A DNA stretch of 37,500 nt from Glandiceps talaboti (GCF_964340395.1 NC_135557.1:7534209-7571708); one strand, 5' to 3'. Shown: positions 22,312 to 33,320, numbered from the stretch's first letter. Made by a program: numbers and translations. Notes: generated from the letters alone by a model not told the origin.

Positions 22312-23954
22312 ACTATACCGCATATTTCATATGATATTTCTAGAACTCATCATCTATATTTCATTACAAATGTAGAAAACTGGAGCAGTGGTCATTGACC
22401 ATCTAGCTGGTGTACTGAGTTCCTTTGCCATGGATAACGATGCAAATGATGAGGTGATTCGTAAAGTGACAAATGGTAAGTTTGCTTACATTGTTTGATA
22501 TTTACTCATTATGAAGTCATCCAACAATCTGTAGGCTATTCTGAAGACTAGATTAGTAATGATTTACAAAGGATTACTGCTTAAGGCTGTTCCTTGTATT
22601 GTTTACAAACAATTCAGTTTTGTCTATAACATATTCATCTATATTTTCAAAGACTTGTCCCACGAGTTCCTTGAATGACGTTTATGATCCAAAAAATATT
22701 ACACCTTAGTAAAATGTGCTATTTTTGTTTATAGATTTACTGCTCACATCTTCAAATATTATTGAAGTTAGTGCCTCTAGTGTGATGACAGATGAAGGTG
22801 GCAAGAAGTGCACTGAATCGGTAAGTGAATTGTATAAACTAGTAGATTAATACACACAAATACTAACATGTTTGTTGATAACAAGGGCAATGTTGTATTT
22901 TCGTACATGTTATCGTACACTGATTAATATGTGACACCAATATCACCAAAACATCTCACTGCGAAATTGAATATCCGAAAAAAAAAAGATTTTGAATTTG
23001 AATTAATGTTCACCTTGATTTGTTATTGATAAGTATCATTCCATTTTCTTTGTTTCATGAAAAGGATAAAGACGCCATGTCGTTGGTAACCAATGCTGTT
23101 GACTCTTGCCTTAATACCACACTGTTAGTGATGAACAGGACGAAGGAAGAACACGTTTCCTTAAAATCGAATATCATCACTGCTGATGTACGGGTATACA
23201 GCGAATCCAACATTGAAAATGACGAGTTCACCTCGGAAGCTGGTGCGTTCAAATTATCAAGTGTAGGAAATGAGGGAGATACTGCTGATCAACGAAAGAT
23301 ACACTCTAGTAAGGTGGGTCATCCAAGGTTTCCTTCCCTTAAGAGTATTAATATTTCCTTTACTTCTAATAATTTAATGATAATGAAGATGATTCCATAT
23401 TGATTAACATTATATAACACTCACTCAATAATGTTTTATTTTTTTATTAAGTTCCTTGGTTCTAAGACCAATTCCTACATGTGCGAGTCTCCTGAGATCT
23501 TGATGTCATCTCCTGTTATATCTCTGGATCTTCTGGATATCAATGGCAACCCGATCAAAGCTACAGGCTCCTATTTCATCAAAGCTACAAAGCCATCGCA
23601 GAATGATAAACAATCCCAAGAAGTTGCATTATCTTCTCAAAACGATCTGGAGTTTAGTATAAATAGGACTGGTCATGACAGTGTTATAACAGTATCCATC
23701 GACTCTGAGACAAGTGGTATACAGTATGATCTGTATGTGAAAGCCGATTCACACCCAAATGAAACCGACTTTGATAAATCATGGGAAATCCCAAGTGGTT
23801 CGAGGCGTCGATTGATGTACAACACTTCATCCTCTGATGATGTTTACATTTTTCTGTTGAAAACCAGTAAGTTCATCTTTTTGACTTGATTTATCAAATT
23901 ATCGTTCCATCCATTCTTATATGTTAACACATATCACTTTTTTACAACGTAAAT

Positions 23955-24045
<91 letters not shown>

Positions 24046-27000
24046 AACGTATTTTAAAAAAAATATTTCGGTTAAATAATACGTTTTGAGAAACATAACA
24101 ATTAATTACATGATAAAGTGATATATGTGTATATATTTGATCTACAGATAACACGAATCAACACGTCAGAATCGAACAACACAATATCACTCTATCGGTT
24201 ACCGTTACTACCTGTTTGTATTGGAATGAATATAACCGAAAATGGCAGCCTGAGGGATGTCGGGTAAGTTTCCATTGCAGCCATGGAAGTGGAGGATGGG
24301 GGGGGGGGGTTTACTCATATAGTAGGGGTATGTATATATGTACATGTGTACCGTGATTTTGACACCACGCCCTGCTTTCGACTCATCTAGACCTTAGACA
24401 GTTGAATGTGCTAGCATTATACTGAGGATTGGCACACTCTTTAAATGCACGTACGACTTTTAACCTATTTGTATTATTTCAGACATTAAGACTACTATTT
24501 TATGACTGAATGTAAATATTTAGTCCCTACTTTCTGCCTGAAATATATACTTTTGATCTATAGTTGTTAAATCCGTGTAGTCTTAGTGTTTGTAATTTGT
24601 ATCCACCAGGATACACCATCAGGACCATTGCACATGTTATTGGCAAATTTTAATCACGCTTGAAATTAATTACGGTAATTAATTAAGTAAGTAAGTATTC
24701 AAATAAACAAACCAGTTAAATACATATATGTTTGTCTGGTATGACAAACATCATTTTGGTCACCTTCACCAATGCAGTGTCTTTATAATGTATGGAGGAA
24801 AACTAATAGTTATATATTTAGTTATTTTGTTAACGGAATATCATATTGTTTGTATTACAGCCTGGTTCATCATCTGGCGATGGTACACTTGATATGTGTT
24901 ATTTCAATCACCTGACGACATTCACCAGTGTGCTTGCTGATGTTGTTGTTCCAGTCAATACGATTGATTTTGGCAACGTCTTCTCCACTGACCTATCATT
25001 GCAAAGCAGTATTGTGATGATTGTAATTATCATAGGATTGCTTATATACATGATCTCAGTGATTTGGATGAGAAAGAAGGATAAACAAGACATACTGAAT
25101 GTAAGAACATAATATTAATAATGTAACTAATTGTGTTTGCATGTATTAAATTGATGGCATATTAGGGTTTATAAATTTATTTTACATGGATGGTTTATAA
25201 ATCATACTTGTACGAACCCCATATTCAACCTAGCTAGTAAACAGTTAACATTGATGTCATGTGTTTAGTGGTTTTACATATCATGGAAATTAACATTGTT
25301 ACAAGTTTGAAGTTCGTGACATTACCTCTAACACTTGTAAAGTCAACTTGTGCCTCTGTAGCAATTACATTGCTAACTTTCTTTCCGGGGGTGAATAAAG
25401 CTAATAGCTTTTCGTTAACAGATGTCCTGTTAATATTTATCATTTGTATCATCTCACATTGTTCAGCTATAATGGAAAAGTCAAAAGTTTCAAAACGTTC
25501 TACACTCTGTCAAATTGTGACATATCCATCACTGCGCATGTTCTATTCTGTTGTACGTATATTATATCCATCACTGTACATCATGCATTCTGTCGTATGT
25601 ATATCACATCCACCACTCTGTATGTTGCATTCTGTAGTACGTATATCGTAACCATCACTGTGTATCTTCCATTCTGTAGTATGTATATCGTAACCATCAC
25701 TGTCCATGTTGCTTTATGTCGTATGTAAAGGATATCCTTAACAGTGCATTCTGTCATATGTCTATTATACCCATCACCATGCATTGTGCATTCTGTCATA
25801 TGGATATCATGTTTATCACCGTGAACGGTGCATTCTGTTGAAATATATGTCATATCCACCACCGTGCACTGTGCATGTCATCGTACATATGTCATATCCA
25901 TCACTATGCATCGTGGATTTGTGTCAATTAAGGTAATCTATTAATTATGCTGTCATAGGTTGTGTTGTCCATTTTACCAGTAAGAAAAGATTTTTGGAAT
26001 AAACGCTTCATTTACTAGGTTTAGTTAAAACTGTCATTTATGTAAAAAGTGTTGAAACTCCTACAGTTCTTAAGATAAATGTAAGATTCTTTGTACATAC
26101 ACCACTAATTAACAATAATATTTGCTGATATTTAATTTCAATTGTAGTGGCTTGCAGTCACTCAGACGAACAACGAGCCTTGGCACAGATACTGGTATGG
26201 CATAACTGTATATACTGGATTACGTCCTAGAGCCGGTACTAAGTGCAAGGTAGCACTGAGAATAGATGGCGAGAATGGGATCAGCCGAAGAATACTTCTT
26301 GACAGCAAGGAGAGAGAGTTGGTAAGAAAAACGTTCATTCTAAGATTTGTTCGTAATTTAAAGCATAAGTAATGGCATATTTAATGCTGCACTAGCTGCA
26401 AATGGACCATTGTTTGAAACTAAGTTTCTAGATATGTAATGTAATGATTAACTCTCATGAGGTGTACTGGATCATCTGTAGGTAAATGTGTGTGTAGATA
26501 AACTCATAACAGTAAGAAAAGTGACAAATTTGTATTTTATGATACGGACCACAAAATCAGTGCCTCTATCGGCTGAGTTGAAAACCTATTCATTTTAATA
26601 TATTCTTGTTTATAGGATTTAAAGTCAGGAAGCATTCACTCCTTGAACGCTGCTGTGTTTGATTATTTGGGACAAATTGAACGACTACAAGTGACACTGT
26701 GTAAGTCAAACGGTCAAGACTACGATCCATGGTTCTTGGATAGAATTGAAATTACTGATTTGACACCCGAAGCAGAAATAAAGAAGTGAGTTTTTATTTT
26801 CGTTTAAATGAAAGTCCCTTGTGTTTTGTAATGTATTTGGTGGTTACTTCCAGACAATAGCCTTGACTAAAATCCATGTATCACTCCGCCAACACCACGC
26901 CGCTGTGACAGGATGAAATGTTAAATCTGTGGGCATCAGTTTGGGAGAGATAAAACAATAATTAATAGATATATAGAGTAATGCTGTAACATGTTCATTT

Positions 27001-29797
27001 TAGAATATAGGGATTACCTTTCCACGTTTTCGTTTTCACCCACATCCCCCAGCTTCAATTTATCTATGACTAAAAGATTAAGAATATCTGATTATTAAAC
27101 TAGCTATGGTACATGTCGAATCATTGTGTTTCCTGACGAAAATAAATTCACTCTATAAACCCAAAATTCGTTTAATACCAATCCATGTCGTAGACAGCGT
27201 TTCTTTGTAAACTATCGATGATATGAACTTCAGAAATGTTCTGTTTTAATTAAATCGTGGTTAATGATGACCATGTTAAAACACTTTTTTCATCAGATTG
27301 TTTGTTTTAGGTGTCAAATGGGTAATGAGGTCTTCTTTTCAGTCTTCGTCCTATCCTTTGAATGTAACGTTGTTCAGGGTATAAAGACCTAATCTTTGAA
27401 AGTTTGGTAGGTTGATAGCATTCCTATGAATCATACAACTACACAACATGATTGACTTATTGTCAACACTATATGTTTCTCTGAGAAAGTCTTATCTATC
27501 TACATCATTCTATGTTTAATAATTCAGGTATGACTTTCTTTGCTATGGATGGTTTGGAAAGGACAACCTGGTAAAGACCCTGGACGTCGCAAAAGAAGAA
27601 GATCGGAGGAGCTTTAAACATGTGTTGGTCAACAAACTTCGCTTGCAACTGTTCAACGATTACTTGTGGGGTTCAATCTTCAACCGACAGCTACCAAGCC
27701 ATTTTACCAGAGTACAGCGTTTGTCCTGTATTACATCCATGTTGTTTCTAACGATGTTGGTCAGTGCGATGTTCTACAATACTGGAGATAAAGTAGCAGC
27801 CACAAAAACTATTGGTTATGGTGAGGTGACCATTTCCCTGGGTACACTATATATTGCCTTCATATCTTGTCTTATAAATATACCACCGGCAATCCTGATG
27901 GTTAAATTGTTCGAGAAATCCAACCGCCTAAGCCGAATCCTGCCCATGGAAATCATAACTACCAATGTTGACGGTGATGGGAATACTACCAGACGCAATC
28001 TGTTGCCCAGCTGCTGTTTAATATTGGGCTGGAGTCTAGTGATCACCTCCATATTACTGTCAAACTTCTTCTTGATCATGTACAGTCTTGATTGGGGACC
28101 AGAAGTGTCAATGCAGTGGCTGGTATCTCAACTTACATCATGTGCATTGTCAGCTTTCCTGATTGACCCGTTGAAGGTACATTTATTTATCACATAAATA
28201 CGTGCATATCTTCTACTGTGTGACGTCAAACAGGGGTGATTTCAGAGCATATCACCCCTGTTCTACCGAACTATTTTTTCTCCGTACTGTTCGAGTGCTC
28301 GTGTCAATCCTACGCTACGATCAAGTTTATCGTAATAATTATGTGCTTTCAAAACGTAAATGCATACATTACGTTACATATTTCCTTGGATGACATGAGT
28401 TTGAGACGTAGAAGTCCTTTTATTTTAATTTGATACATTTTACTCTATTTAAAAATCACGTAGATTATCGATGTAGCAGCCGGCAAGCTTAAGCTTACTT
28501 CCGATTTTCCGTCGAGCTCAGATCTCCGAACTTACACAACCCGAGAAAATATGATTAAAATGACGGCACAAAAGTCGTATTCAGACAATTCTACTTACGT
28601 TTTAAACTAAATTCGATATAACATGTACATCGCAAGGTTATAACCGATAATTGTGGTTGAGAAACCACACAACAGTATGACCGATACCATACATATGGTA
28701 AGCTTGACCTCGCGACAGGTCACGCGATTATGTAATTTGCATAGCCATCGGGCGCCATTTTTTAATACGCGATGAAGAATATAGTGCGATGAAATGATGC
28801 AGTATTCGTAAAATACGATTTAAAATTTTAGAAAAATACGGGGAAATAGTTATGTGATAAATATATAATTCCATGAAATCAATGTTAGTTTTACGTCATA
28901 ATGCTCCTCGTATGATTCCGCGGACTACAAATTCTCGCCTACCGGCTCGAATTTGTATTAGTCCGCGGAATCATACTCGGAGCATTATGACGTAAAACTA
29001 ACATTGATTTCATGGGATTAATATAAATATGCGATATGTATGGGGTATTTTACAATCCACAAGTCCGAAATCAATGTTAATTAACACCATATGCTGTGAA
29101 AAATGTAACGAAAGTAAATATGTATGCTTGAATTTGAGATCAAAACAGGGATCACCTCTATGCCGGAAATTGCGCAGTGGTTTATTTCTGTTGCCCACAG
29201 TTTGACAGGATTATGTTATGTGAAATGAACATTGGTCTTTGCTTGCCATAAACCTTACAATGATTCTGAGTGAGAAAAAAATGTCATTTCATGCTTTCAT
29301 TAATTCAAGGAGTACAGAGTTATGTACCGTGTATCTAAGTTATGATTTGAAAAGTTGTATCTCAGCTCGTTTTATAGTCAGTAGCCACATTTAGCATATG
29401 ACGGCATACGAATATATTGGTTACTGGTTAACATTCTGTCACATCAATATATCATTGTATGTAATGATGGTTTATCATAAAGTTCATACAGTTATTTATT
29501 ATTCGTTTTATGTTCATTGTGGAGAAGAAGTACTACCTAAGACAAATTGTACACTTTACACTAATGCTTCTATACTTGCCAGGCTGAACAAAAGTTGTAG
29601 TCATATTTTATGATATATAATAATACCGTTGATTTTCTTTTCACATACAGGCTATTATCGTTGCCCATGGGATGTCACTTGCGTTCTTTCTCTTGAAAAA
29701 ACCACTGGAAGTCGACAATGATGAAGAATTCCGACAGATGTTGACCCCTCCAGCAGAGGAGGCAGATGGAATAGCTGACGTGCAGTTTCCTGTATAG
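13785..29797 (+). CDS. polycystin-1-like membrane protein (HYR, FN3-like, GAIN/GPS, PLAT, TM1-5), 5'-partial
   Basis: Fifteen exons: 13785-14012, 18079-18320, 20164-20319, 20554-20589, 20730-20870, 22376-22475, 22735-22820, 23065-23313, 23452-23866, 24148-24263, 24861-25100, 26148-26321, 26616-26785, 27528-28176, 29651-29797. Every intron is GT-AG and the phases agree throughout, giving 1,049 visible residues and a TAG stop. The order is HYR (1-76), FN3-like (77-157), helical GAIN subdomain (about 158-413), GAIN core with GPS (414-610), TM1 (about 641-660), PLAT (671-784), TM2-5 (about 850-1000) and a last hydrophobic stretch to 1018. This is the polycystin-1/PKD1L/REJ architecture, expected at the plasma or ciliary membrane and cleaved at the GPS. 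The TRP-like TM6-11 channel module is absent. The start lies upstream, beyond what can be read. Confidence 0.9.
15500..15625. repeat. TGTTTC/TGTGTC/TGTTTG and CCGT microsatellites
   Basis: Consecutive short-period runs: hexamers of the form (GT)GTTTCT and GTGTCT, then GTGTTT, then (CCGT)n. The frames they open on both strands are low-complexity artefacts. Confidence 0.95.
15664..15735. repeat. GTAC/GTAT/GGTA degenerate tetranucleotide run
   Basis: Diverged run of GTAT, GTAC and GGTA units just downstream of the CCGT run. Confidence 0.8.
16736..17782. repeat. 45-bp minisatellite, about 23 copies
   Basis: Unit TTTTACTTGGTATTGTGATA, then TTGTCTACAGATGAGGTTAA, then CCTAG. Some copies are shortened by internal deletion (near 17090 and 17435). 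Because 45 is a multiple of three, a 274-codon frame ([15 protein letters not shown] repeats) is open on the plus strand and a 114-codon frame on the minus strand. It lies in intron 1, and nothing marks it as an exon of the polycystin gene. Confidence 0.95.
18079..18320 (+). CDS. exon: FN3-like module
   Basis: After CTACACAG the exon reads [20 protein letters not shown] and AYEVRVRDQ, then [20 protein letters not shown]. The W in the B strand, the Y-x-V-x-V strand and the Y-x-V-x-V pair near the end fit a fibronectin III fold. It is preceded by phase 1 and ends in phase 0 at CAG|GTATGA. In this family FN3/REJ modules sit before the GAIN domain, which matches its place here. Confidence 0.75.
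18321..20163 (+). other. intron 2
   Basis: 1.84 kb, AT-rich. Its last third is a tetranucleotide array. No exon is seen. Confidence 0.7.
19437..20092. repeat. tetranucleotide array (GATG/GATT/GGTT/CGGT/GGCT)
   Basis: About 650 bp of blocks of different but related tetramers: GGAT, TGAT, TGGT, CGGT, CTGG and ACTG. A segment with CCAGACTGACGGAAGGACGG occurs twice (about 19532 and 19728), which shows a higher-order duplication of about 200 bp. The Asn/Gln/Ile/Ser-rich minus-strand frames are artefacts. Confidence 0.95.
20164..20319 (+). CDS. exon: start of helical GAIN region
   Basis: 52 codons, phase 0-0. Sequence such as [20 protein letters not shown] and [15 protein letters not shown] is amphipathic and helical. 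The acceptor lies only about 70 bp after a 650-bp tetranucleotide array. Confidence 0.75.
20554..20589 (+). CDS. 36-nt microexon
   Basis: Twelve codons ([12 protein letters not shown]) between CCAATAG and GTAAGA, phase 0-0. It could be skipped without changing the frame. Its place between two helical exons with matching phases supports it; on its own it would be weak. Confidence 0.6.
20730..20870 (+). CDS. exon: helical GAIN subdomain
   Basis: 47 codons, phase 0-0: [20 protein letters not shown] and [20 protein letters not shown]. The acceptor is CGAACAG and the donor AGG|GTAAAT. The pattern of helices is that of GAIN subdomain A. Confidence 0.8.
22121..22180. repeat. (TA)n array
   Basis: Almost pure TA dinucleotides. 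Confidence 0.98.
22237..22309. repeat. (TA)n array
   Basis: Second TA array, broken by one TTATATATG segment. It ends 66 bp before the next exon. Confidence 0.98.
22376..22475 (+). CDS. exon: helical GAIN subdomain
   Basis: Reads [20 protein letters not shown] and ends in phase 1 at AAATG|GTAAGT. It lies 68 bp after the second of two TA arrays. Confidence 0.85.
22735..22820 (+). CDS. exon: helical GAIN subdomain
   Basis: Reads [20 protein letters not shown] and GGKKCTES between TTTATAG and GTAAGT. It takes up phase 1 and ends in phase 0. Confidence 0.85.
23065..23313 (+). CDS. exon: GAIN region with N-glycosylation sites
   Basis: 83 codons, phase 0-0: [20 protein letters not shown], then [23 protein letters not shown] and NRT sequons are present, as expected for an extracellular part. 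The donor is AAG|GTGGGT. Confidence 0.85.
23452..23866 (+). CDS. exon: beta-rich GAIN subdomain B
   Basis: 138 codons: [40 protein letters not shown] and [20 protein letters not shown]. These alternating strands, with a Val/Ile pattern and two sequons, are as in GAIN subdomain B of polycystins. It ends in phase 1 (ACC A|GTAAGT). Confidence 0.85.
23956..24043. repeat. (GATT)n microsatellite
   Basis: About 22 GATT units with one GGTT. It lies in the intron before the GPS exon. Confidence 0.98.
24148..24263 (+). CDS. exon: first half of GPS motif
   Basis: Reads [20 protein letters not shown] and QPEGCR. The pattern C-x2-W-x6-W-x3-GC is the first half of a GPS (G-protein-coupled receptor proteolysis site). 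Phase 1 to 0, donor CGG|GTAAGT. Confidence 0.9.
24264..24860 (+). other. intron inside the GPS motif
   Basis: 597 bp that separate the two halves of the GPS. It holds a run of 13 G at about 24298 and no exon. Confidence 0.7.
24861..25100 (+). CDS. exon: GPS cleavage site and TM1
   Basis: Contains [14 protein letters not shown]. The HL-T tripeptide is the usual self-cleavage point (between residues 608 and 609 of the visible protein), although the second Cys of the common CxCxHLT pattern is not at its usual place (CYFNHLT). TM1 follows ([20 protein letters not shown]), then a basic stop-transfer RKKDKQD. Confidence 0.9.
25101..26147 (+). other. intron between TM1 and PLAT exons
   Basis: 1.05 kb. 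About 400 bp are a degenerate minisatellite; the rest is AT-rich. Confidence 0.7.
25515..25935. repeat. about 43-bp degenerate minisatellite, 9-10 copies
   Basis: Units of the form ATCCATCACTGTGCATGTTG followed by CATTCTGTCGTATGTATATC. Copies are diverged, and later ones are shifted in length. Confidence 0.85.
26148..26321 (+). CDS. exon: PLAT domain, first half
   Basis: Reads [20 protein letters not shown] and [10 protein letters not shown], with the Y-x-I-x-V-x-TG, AGT and L/I-x-G-E-x-G marks of PLAT/LH2 domains. In polycystins this domain lies in the first cytoplasmic loop and binds lipids and partner proteins. 58 codons, phase 0-0. Confidence 0.92.
26616..26785 (+). CDS. exon: PLAT domain, second half
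   Basis: Reads [40 protein letters not shown] and IEITD. The LG-x-I strand and the closing [11 protein letters not shown] block complete the PLAT fold. Ends in phase 2 at AAGAA|GTGAGT. Confidence 0.92.
26786..27527 (+). other. intron between PLAT and TM2 exons
   Basis: 742 bp of AT-rich sequence with no repeat or exon recognised. Confidence 0.7.
27528..28176 (+). CDS. exon: TM2-TM5 of polycystin core
   Basis: 216 codons: [11 protein letters not shown] and [20 protein letters not shown], the latter being a block highly typical of polycystin-1 proteins just before TM2. Hydrophobic segments follow: TM2 ([20 protein letters not shown]), TM3 ([20 protein letters not shown]), TM4 ([20 protein letters not shown]) and TM5 ([20 protein letters not shown]). 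Confidence 0.95.
28334..28581 (+). repeat. dispersed repeat, copy A
   Basis: About 248 bp, highly similar to 33559-33831 in the same orientation. Shared blocks include TAGATTATCGATGTAGCAGC and ACTTACACAACCCGAGAAAA. Compared with copy B, most of one arm of an internal hairpin is missing after GGCAAGCTT. Confidence 0.9.
28871..29015. mobile_element. 145-bp palindromic MITE-like element
   Basis: Arms of about 63-66 bp, CCATGAAATCAATGTTAGTT inward to CCGCGGACTA, mirrored by TAGTCCGCGG out to AACTAACATTGATTTCATGG. They differ by a few bases, around a loop of about 16 bp. The two arms are far more similar than chance. No target duplication is evident beyond AATT/GATT flanks. Confidence 0.85.
29651..29797 (+). 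CDS. last exon: final hydrophobic segment, acidic tail and stop
   Basis: After CACATACAG the exon reads [20 protein letters not shown], then an acidic tail ending GIADVQFPV and TAG. It corresponds to the end of TM5 and the acidic linker that in full-length polycystin-1 leads to TM6. Here the frame stops. An AATAAA lies nine bases after the stop (29806-29811), too close to be the likely main poly(A) signal. Confidence 0.88.
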   Translation, partial: AIIVAHGMSLAFFLLKKPLEVDNDEEFRQMLTPPAEEADGIADVQFPV

Positions 29798-31954
29798 GAT
29801 TCAGAAATAAATGCCGGAAAACGAGAGCATGCACAACAAATCAGAAATTAAACTTGACGATGGCACGCTAGATTATAAGTACAGTAAACGTCCTATAAAC
29901 TGGTAAAAACCTCATATTTATTTATTGACCTAGCGTTCTGCAAAAAATAGAGTTTCTAGTGTTGATATGTTTTTTTTTATCAATCGTGACTAATATACGA
30001 AGTTACACTGGTGCACTTTCCCACATTCGACAAAGTGGTCAGAAAACCTGGATTACTTTTAATTGATCAAGAAGTGATATCGTAACTGCACACTCGTAAT
30101 TTTATCCATTACCTAGATTTGAATATTTGTAATTTTATCATATCTACTGTTTTTACTCATTTGAGGTTTGTGGCTCCGAGTGAATGCCGAGCACTGAGTA
30201 AATCTGCACAAACAGAATGCACAATGTGTTATAAATATACGTTACCGAAAACTATTGTTGTTAGGGATTCTGAAATCCAGAAATGCACAAATAACTGTCA
30301 CAGAGAAAGCTATTTTGACAACCATTACAAACATGCATTGGAAATAGGTCACAGGAATAAACGCACTGGCACACCCATAAAAAAGGTGGAAAAAATTGAC
30401 AAGTTGATGTGGTATTAATTAATAACTAGAATTTTAATTATATGGTACTCATCCTCTATTCAAAGAATCACTTCACAGTGTCGTATAGTTTGGGATAATG
30501 CAGCACGTTTTGAATTTCATAATTTCAAGATGACGATACATGTAGAATTGAAAACAAAACATTTAGAAATACGTATTAATATTTGTGTGTGTTAAAGTTC
30601 ATATGTATATGTCACTTTAAATTCCAGTAATGTCAACATTAATATTTACTTGTGGTTGTTTTAGTCATAATGGTAATTGATATGTTTCATTGTCAATTGT
30701 ACTTGAATTAAGTGTTTTTGAACAATATGAAATGGTTTGATTTTCCTAAATTTCCATTCAATATAATATAGTATAGCAGTATAAATCGACACTATTTAAT
30801 AGATATTTACACAAAATACAAACACAAACATCTAGTTCTCGACGAAGTAGCCATGTAAGGGATCAATGTAGGCAGAGATTCCAGTAATACATAATATTAG
30901 GGTTGATGAAACATTAATGATTTACAATATTTTAGTTGACCTGAGACTGGAAAGTATTGATCTATGAAGGGTAATTTACAAGATTGAGTATTGACAGCCG
31001 ATTGAACACAGTCATTTCAGAAGACATTTACTATACATCAAAGTGTGGTTTTAGTAAACGATTTAAAGGAAACACCTTTTTATGAATTTTAAAGTTTAAT
31101 ATATAATGTGAAATATAATTAATAGCACATATTGTATGATATATATTTGATAGCACCTATTAGATGACAGATATTTAATAGCACCTATTATATATGACAC
31201 CTTTGTTATGGGACTGAGTACTGTTGGTTTAAGATGTGTTATCATATACCTATGCTCAGATCAATCGTTCTTGATGACGTTTAACTCGAAATATCACTTT
31301 CTGATATTGGACGTTAAACGTCATGATATTCACATTAAACGTCATCAAAAACGGCGGTCAATGTTCGACGTTGGTGTTATCGCGTATGACCTCAAAATTT
31401 AGACAATTTTAGGGAAATTCTGACGAAAATATCCATATGCCAAATACCCAAATGACAGTATTTGGGATAATACTTTAAATTACAAATACACAACCTCATT
31501 GTACAGGTACGTTCATTTCACAAGGGTATCGCCGACTGTAGTATGCCATCATTCACTTCACGCTACACTGTACCACACTATGAAAAATACACTGCTGTAC
31601 GAAAGTTACGAGTGCCACTATGAAAAATACACTGCTTTACGAAAGTTAACTGTTAGATCGCGGGGGACCATTTAATTTTATTATATAACATATTGAAGCA
31701 TTTTCCGAATTGTTTAGAGAACCTTCCAAGTTGTATTTCGTAATAATCATGACAATAATGACATTTACTCCGAAATCTGATGAAAATTGACGATCAACCG
31801 AAATAGGTTGACAGGGTCAATAGAACATGCATGTGAATATGTCCTGGCAATATAGTGCAAGAATCCCTGCAGGTCGCGGCCGATACGTAGTATTTTTGTT
31901 TTAATTTACGTGTATTTTCATTGAATTCCTTGGCATAGGCATATGATAAATCGG
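29798..31954. other. 3' UTR and intergenic sequence
   Basis: AT-rich. The 3' UTR of the polycystin-like gene must begin here. A 99-codon frame (30119-30418) with six cysteines (CTMCYKY, CTNNCH) has no recognised domain or splice context. A 39-bp direct repeat containing ATGAAAAATACACTGCT occurs twice (about 31577 and 31617). Confidence 0.5.
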
Positions 31955-32099
31955 TTATTACCCGACATCACCTCTTCAATCGTCGTATCACCGTTCGTAC
32001 CGTTTCGGCAATATGACACCCGTCTAACGACTCGTGTCGCAATGCCAAGACGGTACTCATGATGATACGATGAACGAAGAGGTGATTATCGGGTAATAA
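31955..32099. mobile_element. 145-bp palindromic MITE-like element
   Basis: Ends TTATTACCCGACATCACCTC and, inverted, TTATTACCCGATAATCACCT. Pairing continues inward (CTTCAATCGTCGTATCA against TGATACGATGAACGAAG, then CCGTTTCGGCAATATGACAC against GTGTCGCAATGCCAAGACGG). The whole element can fold into one hairpin. No clear target duplication is seen. Confidence 0.85.
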
Positions 32100-32264
32100 T
32101 CTCATTTTATTCACTAGCACTTTATCATTAGTCATATGACTGTTTGTTATGAAGTGATTTGTAACCTATCTATTGTGATTGGTCTGAGATTGAACTGTCA
32201 TTTTATATCACCTATCGAATAAAAAAATGCCCCAAAAGTGTGTATGCCATGACTGTTTAAATTA

Positions 32265-32289
32265 TTGATGTTGTTGTTGTTGTTGTTGG

Positions 32290-32332
<43 letters not shown>

Positions 32333-32352
32333 GCTGCTGTTGCTGCTGCTGT
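32265..32352. repeat. (TTG)n/(TGC)n trinucleotide run
   Basis: About 25 TTG units, then TGC units. Confidence 0.98.
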
Positions 32353-32890
32353 GTATTATTTTGTCTCTTAGAAAGATGAGAAGTATTTGTTTTTATATGT
32401 GTGTTGGTGATGGTAAACGAACACCATTGTAACGTTACTGTTTCGATTCAGAAATATATATGTATCCTTTGTTTAATTGGTATGAGAAATCATCAACAGA
32501 CTGAAGTCAAAATACGTCAGTGAAAGACACGTCAGTAAAGAAATATAGAATTGATTCATTAATTTTATGAACGACGAGTAATCTATGTCGAAATACAAAA
32601 CGTAAAACTATACACACAGCAAACCAATAATTGTATATCTAAATGTAAGCCATGCGAGGTTGGGTGGAGTATTTTTTCCGTTTTCATTTTTTCCTTCTTA
32701 AAGTCTGTCAAATCTGCGAGTCATTGCTGTCATTAACCAGAACACAATGAATTTGTACACAAAGGAAACATGCCGTGTAATAATAATATGCGACGATCAC
32801 TACAAACAAAAGTGTATGACGTATGTTTAGTACGTTCAGGTGTGTGTGTGTTGTGTGTTATAGGTGCTATAATCTTAGGTTATTCACTCC

Positions 32891-32893
<3 letters not shown>
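32353..32893. other. no gene seen
   Basis: AT-rich spacer between the TTG run and the first TA array, with no recognisable feature. Confidence 0.4.
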
Positions 32894-32973
<80 letters not shown>

Positions 32974-32992
32974 GTGTGTGTGTGTGTGTGTG
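32894..32992. repeat. (TA)n(TG)n array
   Basis: TA dinucleotides with one ATACAT break, followed by about 11 TG units. Confidence 0.98.
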
Positions 32993-33320
32993 TATACAAA
33001 AGGAACGAGTGAGAGTCCAAATAAATATATACAATCCGACGTTTCAAATAAATATTCTTTTTTTTCAAGGGATAACGCAAAACATAGTTGGTAAATACCT
33101 TACTATATCTGGATGTTGTAGAATAGATCGATAACCGCGCGGGATTGACGGTTATACGTTTAAAAGGTTCTAAAATTCACATGCACCAAAAATAAAACAA
33201 TAGAACACGCCTGCAATATAAAATAAGCGTAGTGAGATAAGAAATGATGTGAATAATGTATTAATTATAAGGGGTTCCAGCATTACAGAGTTCAAATATA
33301 TATTTTACATTATTGGTTTA

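Larger units (their letters stand above)
20871..22375 (+). other. intron 5
   Basis: 1.5 kb, AT-rich, with two long TA arrays near its 3' end. No exon is seen. Confidence 0.7.
28177..29650 (+). other. last intron
   Basis: 1.47 kb that contains one copy of a dispersed repeat (28334-28581) and a near-perfect 145-bp palindrome (28871-29015). No exon is seen. Confidence 0.7.

Noticed and set aside
30119-30418. 99-codon frame with several Cys after the polycystin-like gene
   Set aside because: No domain, no splice context and no homology that I recognise. It probably lies in the 3' UTR or flank.
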